Shown: in pieces, positions 17,830 through 26,287 of the stretch
How positions within the stretch are numbered: position 1 is the stretch's first letter
How the letters are laid out: each line of letters begins with the position of its first letter
Assembly (NCBI RefSeq): GCF_013410345.1
Contig: NZ_JACCFJ010000001.1
Coordinates: 3,571,001 to 3,635,000, forward strand
Direction of reading: 5' to 3'
Length of the DNA: 64,000 nucleotides
Origin: Saccharopolyspora hordei
Lineage (GTDB): Bacteria; Actinomycetota; Actinomycetes; Mycobacteriales; Pseudonocardiaceae
Notes under the pieces: generated by a model
What the model was told of the DNA's origin: nothing
Seen by the model: only the letters and a program-made list of their open reading frames with translations
Databases searched by the model: none
Position numbers and translations under genes: made by a program

Positions 17830-18930
17830 ATGGGCGAGGCGGCAGCCGAACAGAGCGGGGTGTGCCGGTACCCCGGGTGCACACGCCAGGTCGTGCGCAC
17901 CTCCGGCCCCGGCCGGCCGGCCGAGTACTGCGACCTGCCCGAGCACACCCGCTGGCGCGCCTGGAAAGAACGGCAGCGCCGGCAGGCCGCCCAACAGCAG
18001 CAGGCCACCGCCCCCGTCTCGACGGCCGAGTACGACGGAGCACGGCTGCGCGCCGAGGAACTGCTGCGCCAGTACCGGCTGCTGTCCGAGCAGCTGACCC
18101 GCAACCTGCGCGCCGGGCTGGACGAACTGGCCAAGATCACCGACCCCAGCGCGGCCGAGGCCCAGATCCAGGCGGCGCACGCCGAAGCCGCCCACCGCGT
18201 CGCCCAAGCCGAGCAAGCCCTGGCCACCGCGCAGCAGCAGCGCCGCGAGGCCGAACGAGCCCGCACCGCCGCCGAGGAAGCCGCCGAAGACGCCGCGGCC
18301 GCCGCCGAGCAGGCCGGCCACGAGGCCGAACTCGCCCGCAAGGAACGCGACGACGCCGTGGAAGCCGCCGAGGCTGCTCGCGAACAGGCGCGGCAGGACG
18401 TCGAAGCGGCCCGCAACGAAGCCGAGGTCGCCATCGCCGCGGCCCGCCGCGAAGCCGACCAGCAGGTCGCCGAAGCACGCGAGGCCGCCGAGCGAGCCAA
18501 GGCCGACGCCGCCGCGCAGGTCCAGGCCGCCCAGGAGGAAGCACGGCAGGAGATCGCCGAGGCCGCGCAGGCCAAGGCCGACGCCATCGAACGCGCGGCC
18601 CGGGCCGAGCAGGCCGCCGAAACCGCGCAAGCCCAGCTGGCCGAGCTCAAGCGCGCCGCCGAGGACGCCCGCGCCGAAGTGCGCCGCCAGCACGACGAAC
18701 TCGCCGCCCTGCGGCAGCAGCAGGCCGAGGAACTGCGCCGACTGCGCGCCGAGGCCGCCGAGCGCCTGCAGGCCGAGCGCGACGCCGCCGCCCAGCAGCT
18801 GGCCGCGCTGCGCGAGGCGCAGTCGCACGCCCAGACGCGCGCCGACCGCGCCGAACGCCAGCTCGACCAGGTCACCGAGGAACTGCGCCGGTTGCGCGCG
18901 ACCGGGCAGCAGACCACCGGGCAGAACTGA
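17830..18930 (+). CDS. Long coiled-coil protein with an N-terminal Cys/His finger
   Basis: A 366-residue protein of unknown function. Residues about 10-40 hold a compact metal-site candidate, CRYPGCTRQ...EYCDLPEHT (Cys-x4-Cys, then Cys-x4-His). The remainder, about residues 100-360, is an almost uninterrupted Ala/Glu/Gln/Arg heptad coiled coil. It resembles KfrA-like or nucleoid-associated coiled-coil proteins in composition only. There is no membrane segment. It diverges from the pentapeptide-repeat gene. Its low-complexity composition makes database matches unreliable. Confidence 0.75.
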   Translation: MGEAAAEQSGVCRYPGCTRQVVRTSGPGRPAEYCDLPEHTRWRAWKERQRRQAAQQQQATAPVSTAEYDGARLRAEELLRQYRLLSEQLTRNLRAGLDELAKITDPSAAEAQIQAAHAEAAHRVAQAEQALATAQQQRREAERARTAAEEAAEDAAAAAEQAGHEAELARKERDDAVEAAEAAREQARQDVEAARNEAEVAIAAARREADQQVAEAREAAERAKADAAAQVQAAQEEARQEIAEAAQAKADAIERAARAEQAAETAQAQLAELKRAAEDARAEVRRQHDELAALRQQQAEELRRLRAEAAERLQAERDAAAQQLAALREAQSHAQTRADRAERQLDQVTEELRRLRATGQQTTGQN

Positions 18931-19025
18931 CCCGCGCCACACCACCGCGGCCCGGCGCCCGGTCGTGGTGACCACGTCGGACCGTCCCGCGGCCACATCG
19001 GACACCGCACAGCGACCGGGTGCTG

Positions 19026-19565
19026 TCAGCGGGTCAGACGCCACACGAGGTCGATGCCGGCCTGGCCGGGCAGCGCTGGTTCCCGGGGCGGGCTGCGGCG
19101 CTCGACGCAGGTGAAGCCGAGACGCTCCGGAACACCCCGGCTGGCGGTGTTGCCCTCGTCGTGCCAGATCTCGACGTGGTCGATGCCGGGCAGCGCCAGC
19201 GCTTGCTCGACCAACGCGGCCGTACCGGTGGTGGCCAGGCCGCGGCCGGTGTGCGCCGGGTGCAGCCAGTAGCCGATCTCCAGCCCGGTGGGACCGATCC
19301 TGCGGTGCAGGCCGATGCACCCGGCGAGGACACCGCCGACGGTGATGGCGTAGACGTAGGCGTCCCCGCTGCGCCAGTCGCGCTGGCACTGCTGCAGGAA
19401 CCGCGCCGCAGCGTCCAGGGGGTAGTCACCGGCCGCCCACGGCAGCCACGGCCGCAGGTGCGGCAGGGCGTCGCTGACCGTGCGGTGCAGCGCGGCCAGG
19501 TCGGTGCCGCGCCAGCGGCGCAGGACAGCTGAAGCCAGTGCGATCTGTTCAGCGGGACGCTCCAC
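19026..19565 (-). CDS. GNAT acetyltransferase (RimJ/RimL-like)
   Basis: An acetyltransferase of about 179 residues. Family features are the N-terminal LRRWRGTDLAALHRTVSD, the GYWLHPAHTGRGLAT acetyl-CoA loop, and EIWHDEGNTASRGVPERLGF, typical of ribosomal-protein-serine/alanine N-acetyltransferases. GTG 19565 aligns with family starts; GTG 19634 would extend it by 23 residues of no homology and lies right next to the mdh terminator hairpin, so I prefer 19565. Confidence 0.8.
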   Translation of the reverse strand: MERPAEQIALASAVLRRWRGTDLAALHRTVSDALPHLRPWLPWAAGDYPLDAAARFLQQCQRDWRSGDAYVYAITVGGVLAGCIGLHRRIGPTGLEIGYWLHPAHTGRGLATTGTAALVEQALALPGIDHVEIWHDEGNTASRGVPERLGFTCVERRSPPREPALPGQAGIDLVWRLTR

Positions 19566-19635
19566 GCACCGATGCTGCAGGCCCCGCAGGCGCGGTGGCA
19601 ACCGGGTTGATCCCACCCGGCGCCGCAGCAGCACG

Positions 19636-19669
19636 TCGGGGCCGCACCCCGGTGTGGGTGCGGCCCCGA
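19636..19669 (-). terminator. Terminator downstream of mdh
   Basis: A perfect 14-bp stem, TCGGGGCCGCACCC, with a six-base loop lies about 35 bases after the mdh stop. Confidence 0.75.
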
Positions 19670-19703
19670 ACGGTGGGCTGGGTGCCCGTGGTCGACGCGC
19701 GAC

Positions 19704-20723
<1,020 letters not shown>

Positions 20724-20893
20724 CTAGCCCGGATGCTATCCCCACCGCCACTGCGCTGCGGCGGGCCCGCCACGGATCACAGTGGACCCCACGCAGGACC
20801 GATTCAGCCGCCCGAGTGACCACCACAGGAGAGGTGGTGCCACGACCGTGGTGCCCGCGACCTGCCGAACCCCGGTGCACGAGATCACAACGG

Positions 20894-21163
20894 TCACGGG
20901 CGGCCGGTGCGCTCGCGGTGCGTGCAGCCCGGCCAGCAGCACGGGCGACGCTTGCCCTCCAGCAGCTCCTCCCGCGTCCGCCGGATGCGACGCTGCCGAG
21001 TGGCCTCCTGCTTGGCGTCCTCGACCCAGCAGATGAACTCGTTGCGAGCCAGGGGAGTGATGTCGTGCCACGCCTCGAGCGCGGCACCCTCGGCGGTCAA
21101 CGCCTCGCGCAGGTCAGCGGGCAGCTCGTGCACCACGCCACCCGGTACGTGCTGGTCGGTCAC
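20894..21163 (-). CDS. YdeI/OmpD-associated-family small protein
   Basis: An 89-residue basic protein matching the C-terminal part of the YdeI/OmpD-associated (bacteriocin-protection) family: VVHELPADLREAL, WHDITPLARNEFICWVEDAK, and RRIRRTREELLEGKRRPCCW. The short form without the N-terminal barrel is common in actinobacteria. Function unknown. GTG 21163 has TACCGT seven bases upstream, suggesting a leaderless message; GTG 21172 is an alternative. Confidence 0.75.
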   Translation of the reverse strand: MTDQHVPGGVVHELPADLREALTAEGAALEAWHDITPLARNEFICWVEDAKQEATRQRRIRRTREELLEGKRRPCCWPGCTHRERTGRP

Positions 21164-21170
21164 ACCCGCC

Positions 21171-21176
21171 ACGGTA
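21171..21176 (-). promoter_or_regulatory. -10 box of leaderless promoter for the YdeI-family gene
   Basis: TACCGT on the minus strand is seven bases before GTG 21163. Confidence 0.35.
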
Positions 21177-21211
21177 ACGACACCACCCCCGGAGCGCCGC
21201 ACCCGCGCCGC

Positions 21212-21997
21212 TCAGAGCATCCGCTTGCCACCCCCGGCGAAGATCGTCTGACCAGTGACCCAACGAGCCTGGTGCGAAGCCAGGAACACCACCAGGTCGG
21301 CGATGTCCTCGGGGTGCCCCACCCGCCCCAGCGGGCTCAGCTCAGCGGCACGCGCCCGCGCCTCCGGCGACAGCCACCCGGTCTGCACCGGACCGGGCGC
21401 GACGATGTTGACCGTGATGCCCGCGGGCCCCAACTCCACCGCCGCCGACCGCGCCAGCGACTCCAGCGCGCTCAACGCGGCCGCGTGCGAGACCTCCCCG
21501 GCCGCCCCGCCGGCGGTGTCAGCGGAGACGGTGACGACCCGCCCCCAATCGGCCCCGCGACGCAGGTGACGCCGGTGGAACTCCGCCACCAGCAACGCCG
21601 GGGCACGGGCGTTGCGCGCGAAGTGGGCGTCGAGCCCCGCGGCGTCGAAGGGCACCTGCCCGCGTCCCGGGTCGGGCCGGAACGTGTCGGGCACGCGGTG
21701 CCCGACCGTGGTCACCAAGACCTCCACCGGCCCGGCCACCTCCTCGGCGTGGTCGAAGACCCGCGACGCCGCGGCAGGACCGGCCAGCTCGACGCTCAGC
21801 GACTCGGCCACAGCACCAGCGGTGCGCAGCGCATCCCGCACGTGGTCGGCCCCGCTCACCCCGTCCCCGGGCTCGCTGACCAGCACGACACGGCAGCCCT
21901 GGCGAGCCAGGGCGCGGGCGGTGGCCGCACCGACGCCCAGCGGCGCGTCGACACCGGTGACCACCGCCACCCGGTCACGCAAACGAGGGTCGATCAC
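21212..21997 (-). CDS. SDR-fold protein lacking the catalytic Tyr and Lys
   Basis: A 261-residue protein with the overall sequence of FabG-type SDRs: a Rossmann start VAVVTGVDAPLGVGAATARA (with an altered glycine loop), the Ser region VVTVSADTAG, and a C-terminus PEDIADLVVFLASHQARWVT. At the active site, where YxxxK is expected, it reads SHAAALSALESL, so Tyr is His and Lys is Leu. It may bind a nucleotide without normal hydride transfer, or act as a partner of another SDR. The reading frame is intact and not degraded. Confidence 0.78.
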   Translation of the reverse strand: MIDPRLRDRVAVVTGVDAPLGVGAATARALARQGCRVVLVSEPGDGVSGADHVRDALRTAGAVAESLSVELAGPAAASRVFDHAEEVAGPVEVLVTTVGHRVPDTFRPDPGRGQVPFDAAGLDAHFARNARAPALLVAEFHRRHLRRGADWGRVVTVSADTAGGAAGEVSHAAALSALESLARSAAVELGPAGITVNIVAPGPVQTGWLSPEARARAAELSPLGRVGHPEDIADLVVFLASHQARWVTGQTIFAGGGKRML

Positions 21998-22208
21998 CAG
22001 GCGCTCCGGCCCGGACCAGGGCGTTCAGCCATCGAGCGGACCTCCACCACGGGCGAGCCCGGCCTGCCGCGACCAGGCGGGGGAATGCACACCGATGGGG
22101 TCGGGCCCTCTCCGCAGGCGGCCCGACCACCGACACTGCTGTTGATCTTATGCGCCGCCGCCTCGACCGCCCACCTCACACCGGCCTGAGCCCACCGGCG
22201 AGACCGAG

Positions 22209-22214
22209 TACAGT
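22209..22214 (+). promoter_or_regulatory. -10 box of the trpS leader promoter
   Basis: TACAGT lies eight bases before the GTG of the leader peptide at 22223, so the leader peptide would begin at or near the 5' end of the transcript. Confidence 0.55.
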
Positions 22215-22222
22215 GGCAAACC

Positions 22223-22264
22223 GTGATCCGCAGTTCGTGCCAGGCGTGGTGGCGCTCCGCGTAG
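22223..22264 (+). CDS. trpS leader peptide with tandem Trp codons
   Basis: A 13-residue ORF, VIRSSCQAWWRSA followed by TAG, contains two consecutive TGG codons at 22247-22252. It starts eight bases after a -10 box and is followed by mutually exclusive hairpins before trpS. This is the arrangement of ribosome-mediated attenuation, which is known for an auxiliary tryptophanyl-tRNA synthetase gene in Streptomyces. A stalled ribosome at the Trp codons would report shortage of charged tRNA-Trp. Confidence 0.8.
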   Translation: MIRSSCQAWWRSA

Positions 22265-22320
22265 GAGCGGCCGCCAGCACGTGCACGACACCGTCCCGGG
22301 CCGTTCGGATGAACGGCCCG
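22250..22320 (+). promoter_or_regulatory. Transcription attenuator of trpS (alternative hairpins)
   Basis: Region 1 (22254-22258, GCTCC) pairs with region 2 (22264-22268, GGAGC), extended by TGGC/GCCA across a bulge. Region 2 (22266-22272, AGCGGCC) can instead pair with region 3 (22299-22305, GGCCGTT), which is the left arm of the terminator 22297-22306/22311-22320. A ribosome stalled on the Trp codons would cover region 1 and free region 2 to block the terminator. Deduced by eye; folding energies were not computed. Confidence 0.65.
22297..22320 (+). terminator. Attenuator terminator before trpS
   Basis: A perfect 10-bp stem CGGGCCGTTC with a GGAT loop, followed by TTCCC, ends 64 bases before the trpS start. 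Confidence 0.7.
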
Positions 22321-22384
22321 TTCCCACGCCTCCCCACGGCGCCGCCGTCACCCGAACCGGCCCGCCGAGCAGTTCGGGAGAGCC

Positions 22385-23437
22385 ATGACCAGCGTGATCG
22401 AGACCGCCCCGGCCCACCGCCGCAGCGCCGAGCTCGACGACCTCATCCAGCAGCACCCCCACCGGTTCCGCGTGCTCACCGGTGACCGCCCCACCGGCCG
22501 GCTGCACCTGGGCCACTACTTCGGCACCCTGCACAACCGGGTCCGCCTGCAACAGCACGGCGTGGAACTGGTGGTGGTCATCGCCGACTACCAGGTGCTC
22601 ACCGACCGAGACGTCGCCGAGCACCTGCCCCAGCACGTCGAGGACCTCGTGCTGGACTACCTGGCCGCCGGCATCGACCCGCAGCACGCCACGATCTTCA
22701 CCCACAGCGCGGTCCCCGCGCTCAACCAGCTGCTGCTGCCGTTCCTGAGCCTGGTCTCGGTCGCCGAGCTCAACCGCAACCCCACGGTCAAGGACGAGAT
22801 CACCCACTCCCGGCAAGCCGCGGTCAGCGGCCTCATGTTCACCTACCCCGCACACCAAGCGGCCGACATCCTGTTCTGCAAGGCCAACCTGGTGCCCGTC
22901 GGCCAAGACCAGCTGCCGCACCTGGAACTGACCCGCACCATCGCGCGCCGCTTCAACGACCGCTACCAGCCACTGTTCCCCCAACCCGACGCACTGCTGT
23001 CACCCGCACCGCTGCTGCTGGGCACCGACGGCACGAAGATGAGCAAGAGCCGCGGCAACGCGATCCTACTGTCGGCCACCGCCGACGAGACCGCCCGCCA
23101 GATCCGCGGCGCCAAGACCGACTCCCAACGCCACATCACCTACGACCCGCACAACCGCCCGGAAGTCGCCAGCCTGCTCCTGCTCGCCGGGCTGTGCACC
23201 GGGCGAGACCCGCAGGACCTGGCCGACGAGATCGGCCCGAACGGCGCGGCCGCGCTCAAGACGCTCGTCACCGAAGCGGTCAACGAACACCTCGCGCCAC
23301 TGCGCGCCCGGCGCGCCGACCTTGCCACCGACCGCGCACACCTGCGGGAAGTCCTGCGCCGCGGCAACGCCACCGCCAACGAGATGGCCGAGACCACCCT
23401 CACCGAAGTCCGCGAAGCGATGGCCACCCACTACTGA
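22385..23437 (+). CDS. trpS: Tryptophanyl-tRNA synthetase (TrpRS II-like)
   Basis: A 350-residue class I synthetase that charges tRNA-Trp. The HIGH signature appears as PTGRLHLGHYFG near residue 39 and KMSKS as GTKMSKSRGN near residue 219. The N-terminal GDRPTGRLHLGH, followed by LHNRVRLQ, is closer to the auxiliary TrpRS II of Deinococcus than to the common housekeeping GNY type (from memory). ATG 22385 has GGGAGAGCC immediately upstream. The Trp-Trp attenuator fits an inducible second enzyme; auxiliary TrpRSs of this kind in streptomycetes resist indolmycin. Whether the genome has another trpS cannot be seen here. Confidence 0.93.
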   Translation: MTSVIETAPAHRRSAELDDLIQQHPHRFRVLTGDRPTGRLHLGHYFGTLHNRVRLQQHGVELVVVIADYQVLTDRDVAEHLPQHVEDLVLDYLAAGIDPQHATIFTHSAVPALNQLLLPFLSLVSVAELNRNPTVKDEITHSRQAAVSGLMFTYPAHQAADILFCKANLVPVGQDQLPHLELTRTIARRFNDRYQPLFPQPDALLSPAPLLLGTDGTKMSKSRGNAILLSATADETARQIRGAKTDSQRHITYDPHNRPEVASLLLLAGLCTGRDPQDLADEIGPNGAAALKTLVTEAVNEHLAPLRARRADLATDRAHLREVLRRGNATANEMAETTLTEVREAMATHY

Positions 23438-23508
23438 AGGTCGAGCGCACCGCCGAGCGGTGCGGGGGAGAGCCGGGGTAGCGCTGCACCCGCACCGCTC
23501 GACGGACC

Positions 23509-24081
23509 TCAGCCCGAGACCTCCAGGAAGGCGCGCCCGCGCGCCGACAACCCGAACCCCGCACCGTGCGGCTCCACCAGCCCCAGCTCCCGCAACCGCC
23601 ACAGGTCCGACTTGCAACGCGAGACCGGCCGGTTCTGCTCCGCGGCCAACTCCGCCGCACGAACCCCCGGACGCGCCGCCAACTCCGCCAGCACCTGCCG
23701 CGTCCACGGACCCCGCGGAGCCGACACGTCCAACCGCGCCAACTCGCGGTCGATCCGCTCCCGCTCCCGCGCACCCAGCACCACCGGCTCCGGCACCGGA
23801 CCCTCCGCGGGCCCCTCGAAGTGCAACACCACCCGGTACACCTCGCCGCGCCCGTGCTTGTCCAGCGACGACCGCAACCCCGCCGCCGAACCGAACCCAG
23901 CGCGCCGCGCATCGGCGTCGGTGAGCTCACCAGGATCGACCCGGGTCACCGCACCGATGCCGATCGTCCCCACCGCTGTGCTCAACCGGCTGCCCGGCTC
24001 AGCCAACCGGCTGGGCCAGCGCAGATAGGCCTCGGTGATCTCACCGGCGGCCACACCCCGCAGGATCCGCTTGCTCAACAC
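23509..24081 (-). CDS. ASCH-domain protein with C-terminal winged helix
   Basis: A protein of about 190 residues. The first 90 residues match the ASCH fold of RNA-binding or modified-base-sensing proteins (SKRILRGVAAGEITEAYLRW, then VGTIGIGAVTRVDPGELTDADARRAGF). The last 80 residues look like a winged-helix domain (VLAELAARPGVRAAELAAE, then SDLWRLRELGLVE). Such ASCH-wHTH proteins occur in actinobacteria without known targets. GTG 24081 sits seven bases after a TAGCGT box, suggesting a leaderless message; GTG 24090 is an alternative. Confidence 0.7.
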   Translation of the reverse strand: MLSKRILRGVAAGEITEAYLRWPSRLAEPGSRLSTAVGTIGIGAVTRVDPGELTDADARRAGFGSAAGLRSSLDKHGRGEVYRVVLHFEGPAEGPVPEPVVLGARERERIDRELARLDVSAPRGPWTRQVLAELAARPGVRAAELAAEQNRPVSRCKSDLWRLRELGLVEPHGAGFGLSARGRAFLEVSG

Positions 24082-24088
24082 CCCACCC

Positions 24089-24094
24089 ACGCTA
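24089..24094 (-). promoter_or_regulatory. -10 box of leaderless promoter for the ASCH-wHTH gene
   Basis: TAGCGT on the minus strand is seven bases before GTG 24081. Confidence 0.4.
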
Positions 24095-24198
24095 GCGGCC
24101 CCCGACCGCCCGACCTGCGACGGGACGCCGCTGCGGGATGATCACGAAACGACGTCGTCAACTTCCGCTGACGAGCCCGACCAGGGGAGAATCACACC

Positions 24199-24921
24199 AT
24201 GCTGCAGGTCTGCCTCAACGGCTCCCGGTCTCCGCGCGAGCACTTCCACCTGCCCGTGCGCCCGGAAGAACTGGCCAAAGCCGCCGCGGACGCCGTCGCC
24301 GCCGGCGCCACCGACATCCACCTGCACCCCAAGGCACCCGACGGCACCGACAGCCTCGACCCGCACCTGGTCGCCGCCACGCTGCGCGCGGTGCGCGCCG
24401 CCGCCCCCGGCATCCCGGTCGGTGTCACCACCACAGCCTGGACCGCCCCCGACGCGGCCACCCGCGTCCAGGCCATCCGCTCCTGGACCGTGCTGCCCGA
24501 CCACGCCTCGGTGAACTGGCACGAACCCGGCGCCGACGACGTCGCCGCCGCCCTGCTCGAACGCGGCATCGGCGTGGAAGCCGGCATCCACTCCGGCACC
24601 GACGCCGACCAGCAGTTCCACCGCTCGCCGCACCGCACCCGCGTGCTGCGCATCCTCGCCGAGGTCACCGACCTCACCGCCCGCGGAGCGGCCACCACCG
24701 CCGAAGCGCTGCTGGACCGCCTGCACCCCGCACCCGCCCCGATCCTGCTGCACGGCGAAGCCGCCGGAGCCTGGCCGGTGCTGGCCGTGGCCGCCCGCCG
24801 AGGCCTGGCCACCCGCATCGGCCTGGAAGACACGCTGACGCTGCCGGACGGCCAGATCGCCGCCGACAACGCCGAACTCGTCACCGCCGCCGTCGCCGCG
24901 CTCTCCGGAGGCGCCCGGTGA
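24199..24921 (+). CDS. BKACE-family (DUF849) beta-keto acid cleavage protein
   Basis: A 240-residue TIM-barrel protein of the 3-keto-5-aminohexanoate cleavage enzyme family, which condenses beta-keto acids with acetyl-CoA using zinc. Conserved pieces include VCLNGSRSPREHFHLPVRPE, TDIHLHPKAPDG with the metal-binding HxH, ASVNWHEPGADDV, and RIGLEDTLTLPDG. It is shorter than the lysine-fermentation enzyme (about 275). Its stop overlaps the GTG of a thioesterase gene (GTGA), so the two are coupled and may process one acyl-CoA pathway. ATG 24199 has GGGGAG upstream. Confidence 0.83.
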   Translation: MLQVCLNGSRSPREHFHLPVRPEELAKAAADAVAAGATDIHLHPKAPDGTDSLDPHLVAATLRAVRAAAPGIPVGVTTTAWTAPDAATRVQAIRSWTVLPDHASVNWHEPGADDVAAALLERGIGVEAGIHSGTDADQQFHRSPHRTRVLRILAEVTDLTARGAATTAEALLDRLHPAPAPILLHGEAAGAWPVLAVAARRGLATRIGLEDTLTLPDGQIAADNAELVTAAVAALSGGAR

Positions 24922-25316
24922 CCACCACTCCCCAGCAGCTGGTCTCCCTGATGCCCTTCGCCGAAGCCCTGGGCGTGCGCGTCACCGACGCCACCGCGCA
25001 GGAGGTCCGCGCCCACCTCGACTGGGCACCCGAGCGCTGCACCGCAGGCGGAGTGCTGCACGGGGAAGCGCTGATGGCCCTGGCCGACTCCGCCGGCGCG
25101 ATCTGCGCCTTCCTCAACCTGCCGGCGGGCGCCGGCACCGCCACCACCTCCTCGACGACGAACTTCTTCCGCGCCCTGCGCGACGGGACGTTGCACGCGG
25201 TCAGCCGGCCGCTGCACGTGGGCCGCACCAGCATCACGGTGCAGACCGAACTGCTCGACGACTCCGGCCGCCGCATCGGCCACACCACCCAGACCCAGGC
25301 CGTGCTCACCGGGTGA
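24918..25316 (+). CDS. PaaI-family hotdog thioesterase
   Basis: A 132-residue hotdog-fold acyl-CoA thioesterase. Family features are GVLHGEALMALADSAGAICA (HGE active-site region), TTSSTTNFFRALRDG, and a C-terminal RRIGHTTQTQAVL. It probably hydrolyses an aryl- or acyl-CoA. It is translationally coupled to the BKACE gene upstream. Confidence 0.88.
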   Translation: MTTTPQQLVSLMPFAEALGVRVTDATAQEVRAHLDWAPERCTAGGVLHGEALMALADSAGAICAFLNLPAGAGTATTSSTTNFFRALRDGTLHAVSRPLHVGRTSITVQTELLDDSGRRIGHTTQTQAVLTG

Positions 25317-25319
25317 GGC

Positions 25320-26195
25320 TCAGCCGAGGCCGTCGAGGAACGACACGATCGCTCCGCCGACAGCCTCGGGCTCATCCAGCGGCGCCAGGTGACCGGCGTC
25401 GTCGACCTCCACCCACCTCGCCCCCGGCGCCGACTCCGCCGCCCGCCGCACCACCGCCTGGCTGACCAAGGTGTCCTTCCGCCCGTGCACCCACAACGAC
25501 GGCACCTGCAGCCGCCGCAGGCCGGGGGTGTGGTTGAGCACCATGCGCCGCGGCCCGTAGGCGGCGACCTGCCAGTCGTCCAGCGCCGGGTCACCGTGCT
25601 CGGCCCGCCGCCGCGCCTCGGCTTCGACCATCCGCATCAGCACCGCGAAGTCACGGGTGTGCTCGCCGTGGACGAAAGTGCGGGCCATCGAGCGCCGCAA
25701 CAACCACGGCGAAACCATCCACCGCGACGCCCAGCGCAGCAGCGTGCTGCTCCGCAACGCCAGCCAGGTCAGCAGCTGCAGCGGGCGCTCGTCGTCCAAC
25801 CCGCCCGGGTTGATCGCCACCAGCCCGGCGACCCGCTCCGGGCGCGACAACGCGTACCCGGTGGCGATCCCGCCACCCATCGACAACCCGACCAGCACGG
25901 CGCGGGAGATCCCGAGGTGGTCGAGCACCTCGTCGAGCACGGCCTCCATCCGCGCCTGGTCGAGCAGCCCCGTCCACGGGCGCGACCCGCCGTGCCGCGG
26001 CATGTCGACGGCGACCACGTCCCGGTCACGGGCCAGCACCGGCGCCAGGTGGTGCCAGGTGAACGCCGCGGTGTCCAGCATCGCCCCGTGCAGCAGCACC
26101 ACGCTCAGCGCCTCGCGCGGGCCGGCTCGGTAGATCCGCAACGGTCCTTGCGGCAGCCGAACGTCCTGGTAGGAGGAGAAGACATCGGTGTTCAT
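25320..26195 (-). CDS. Alpha/beta hydrolase
   Basis: A 291-residue alpha/beta-hydrolase. It has VVLLHGAMLDTAAF (oxyanion hole), VAVDMPRHGGSRP, the nucleophile elbow GLSMGGG near residue 105, the acid in WVHGRKDTLV, and the catalytic His in DDAGHLAPLDEP. The ATG at 26195 has GAGGGAG six bases upstream. Substrate unknown. It converges on the thioesterase with only three bases between stops. Confidence 0.85.
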   Translation of the reverse strand: MNTDVFSSYQDVRLPQGPLRIYRAGPREALSVVLLHGAMLDTAAFTWHHLAPVLARDRDVVAVDMPRHGGSRPWTGLLDQARMEAVLDEVLDHLGISRAVLVGLSMGGGIATGYALSRPERVAGLVAINPGGLDDERPLQLLTWLALRSSTLLRWASRWMVSPWLLRRSMARTFVHGEHTRDFAVLMRMVEAEARRRAEHGDPALDDWQVAAYGPRRMVLNHTPGLRRLQVPSLWVHGRKDTLVSQAVVRRAAESAPGARWVEVDDAGHLAPLDEPEAVGGAIVSFLDGLG

Positions 26196-26287
26196 GACAC
26201 TCCCTCGTCGGCTCCAGCGTGGCGGTCGAGTCCCGCGATGCCGGTGACCCTGCTCGAGCGCGGTCCCAGCACCACAGCCGCGCGGTT

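Noticed and set aside
12750..18930. A defence island made of exonuclease, helicase, pentapeptide and coiled-coil genes
   Set aside because: The genes are in mixed orientations with separate promoters, and none is a recognised defence marker; only the exonuclease/helicase proximity is kept as a note.
13908..18971. A plus-strand open frame of 1687 codons
   Set aside because: It is antisense to the PHP-UvrD and pentapeptide-repeat genes and in another frame of the coiled-coil gene; the translation is Gly/Val/Gln-rich without any domain, as expected from GC-rich shadow frames.
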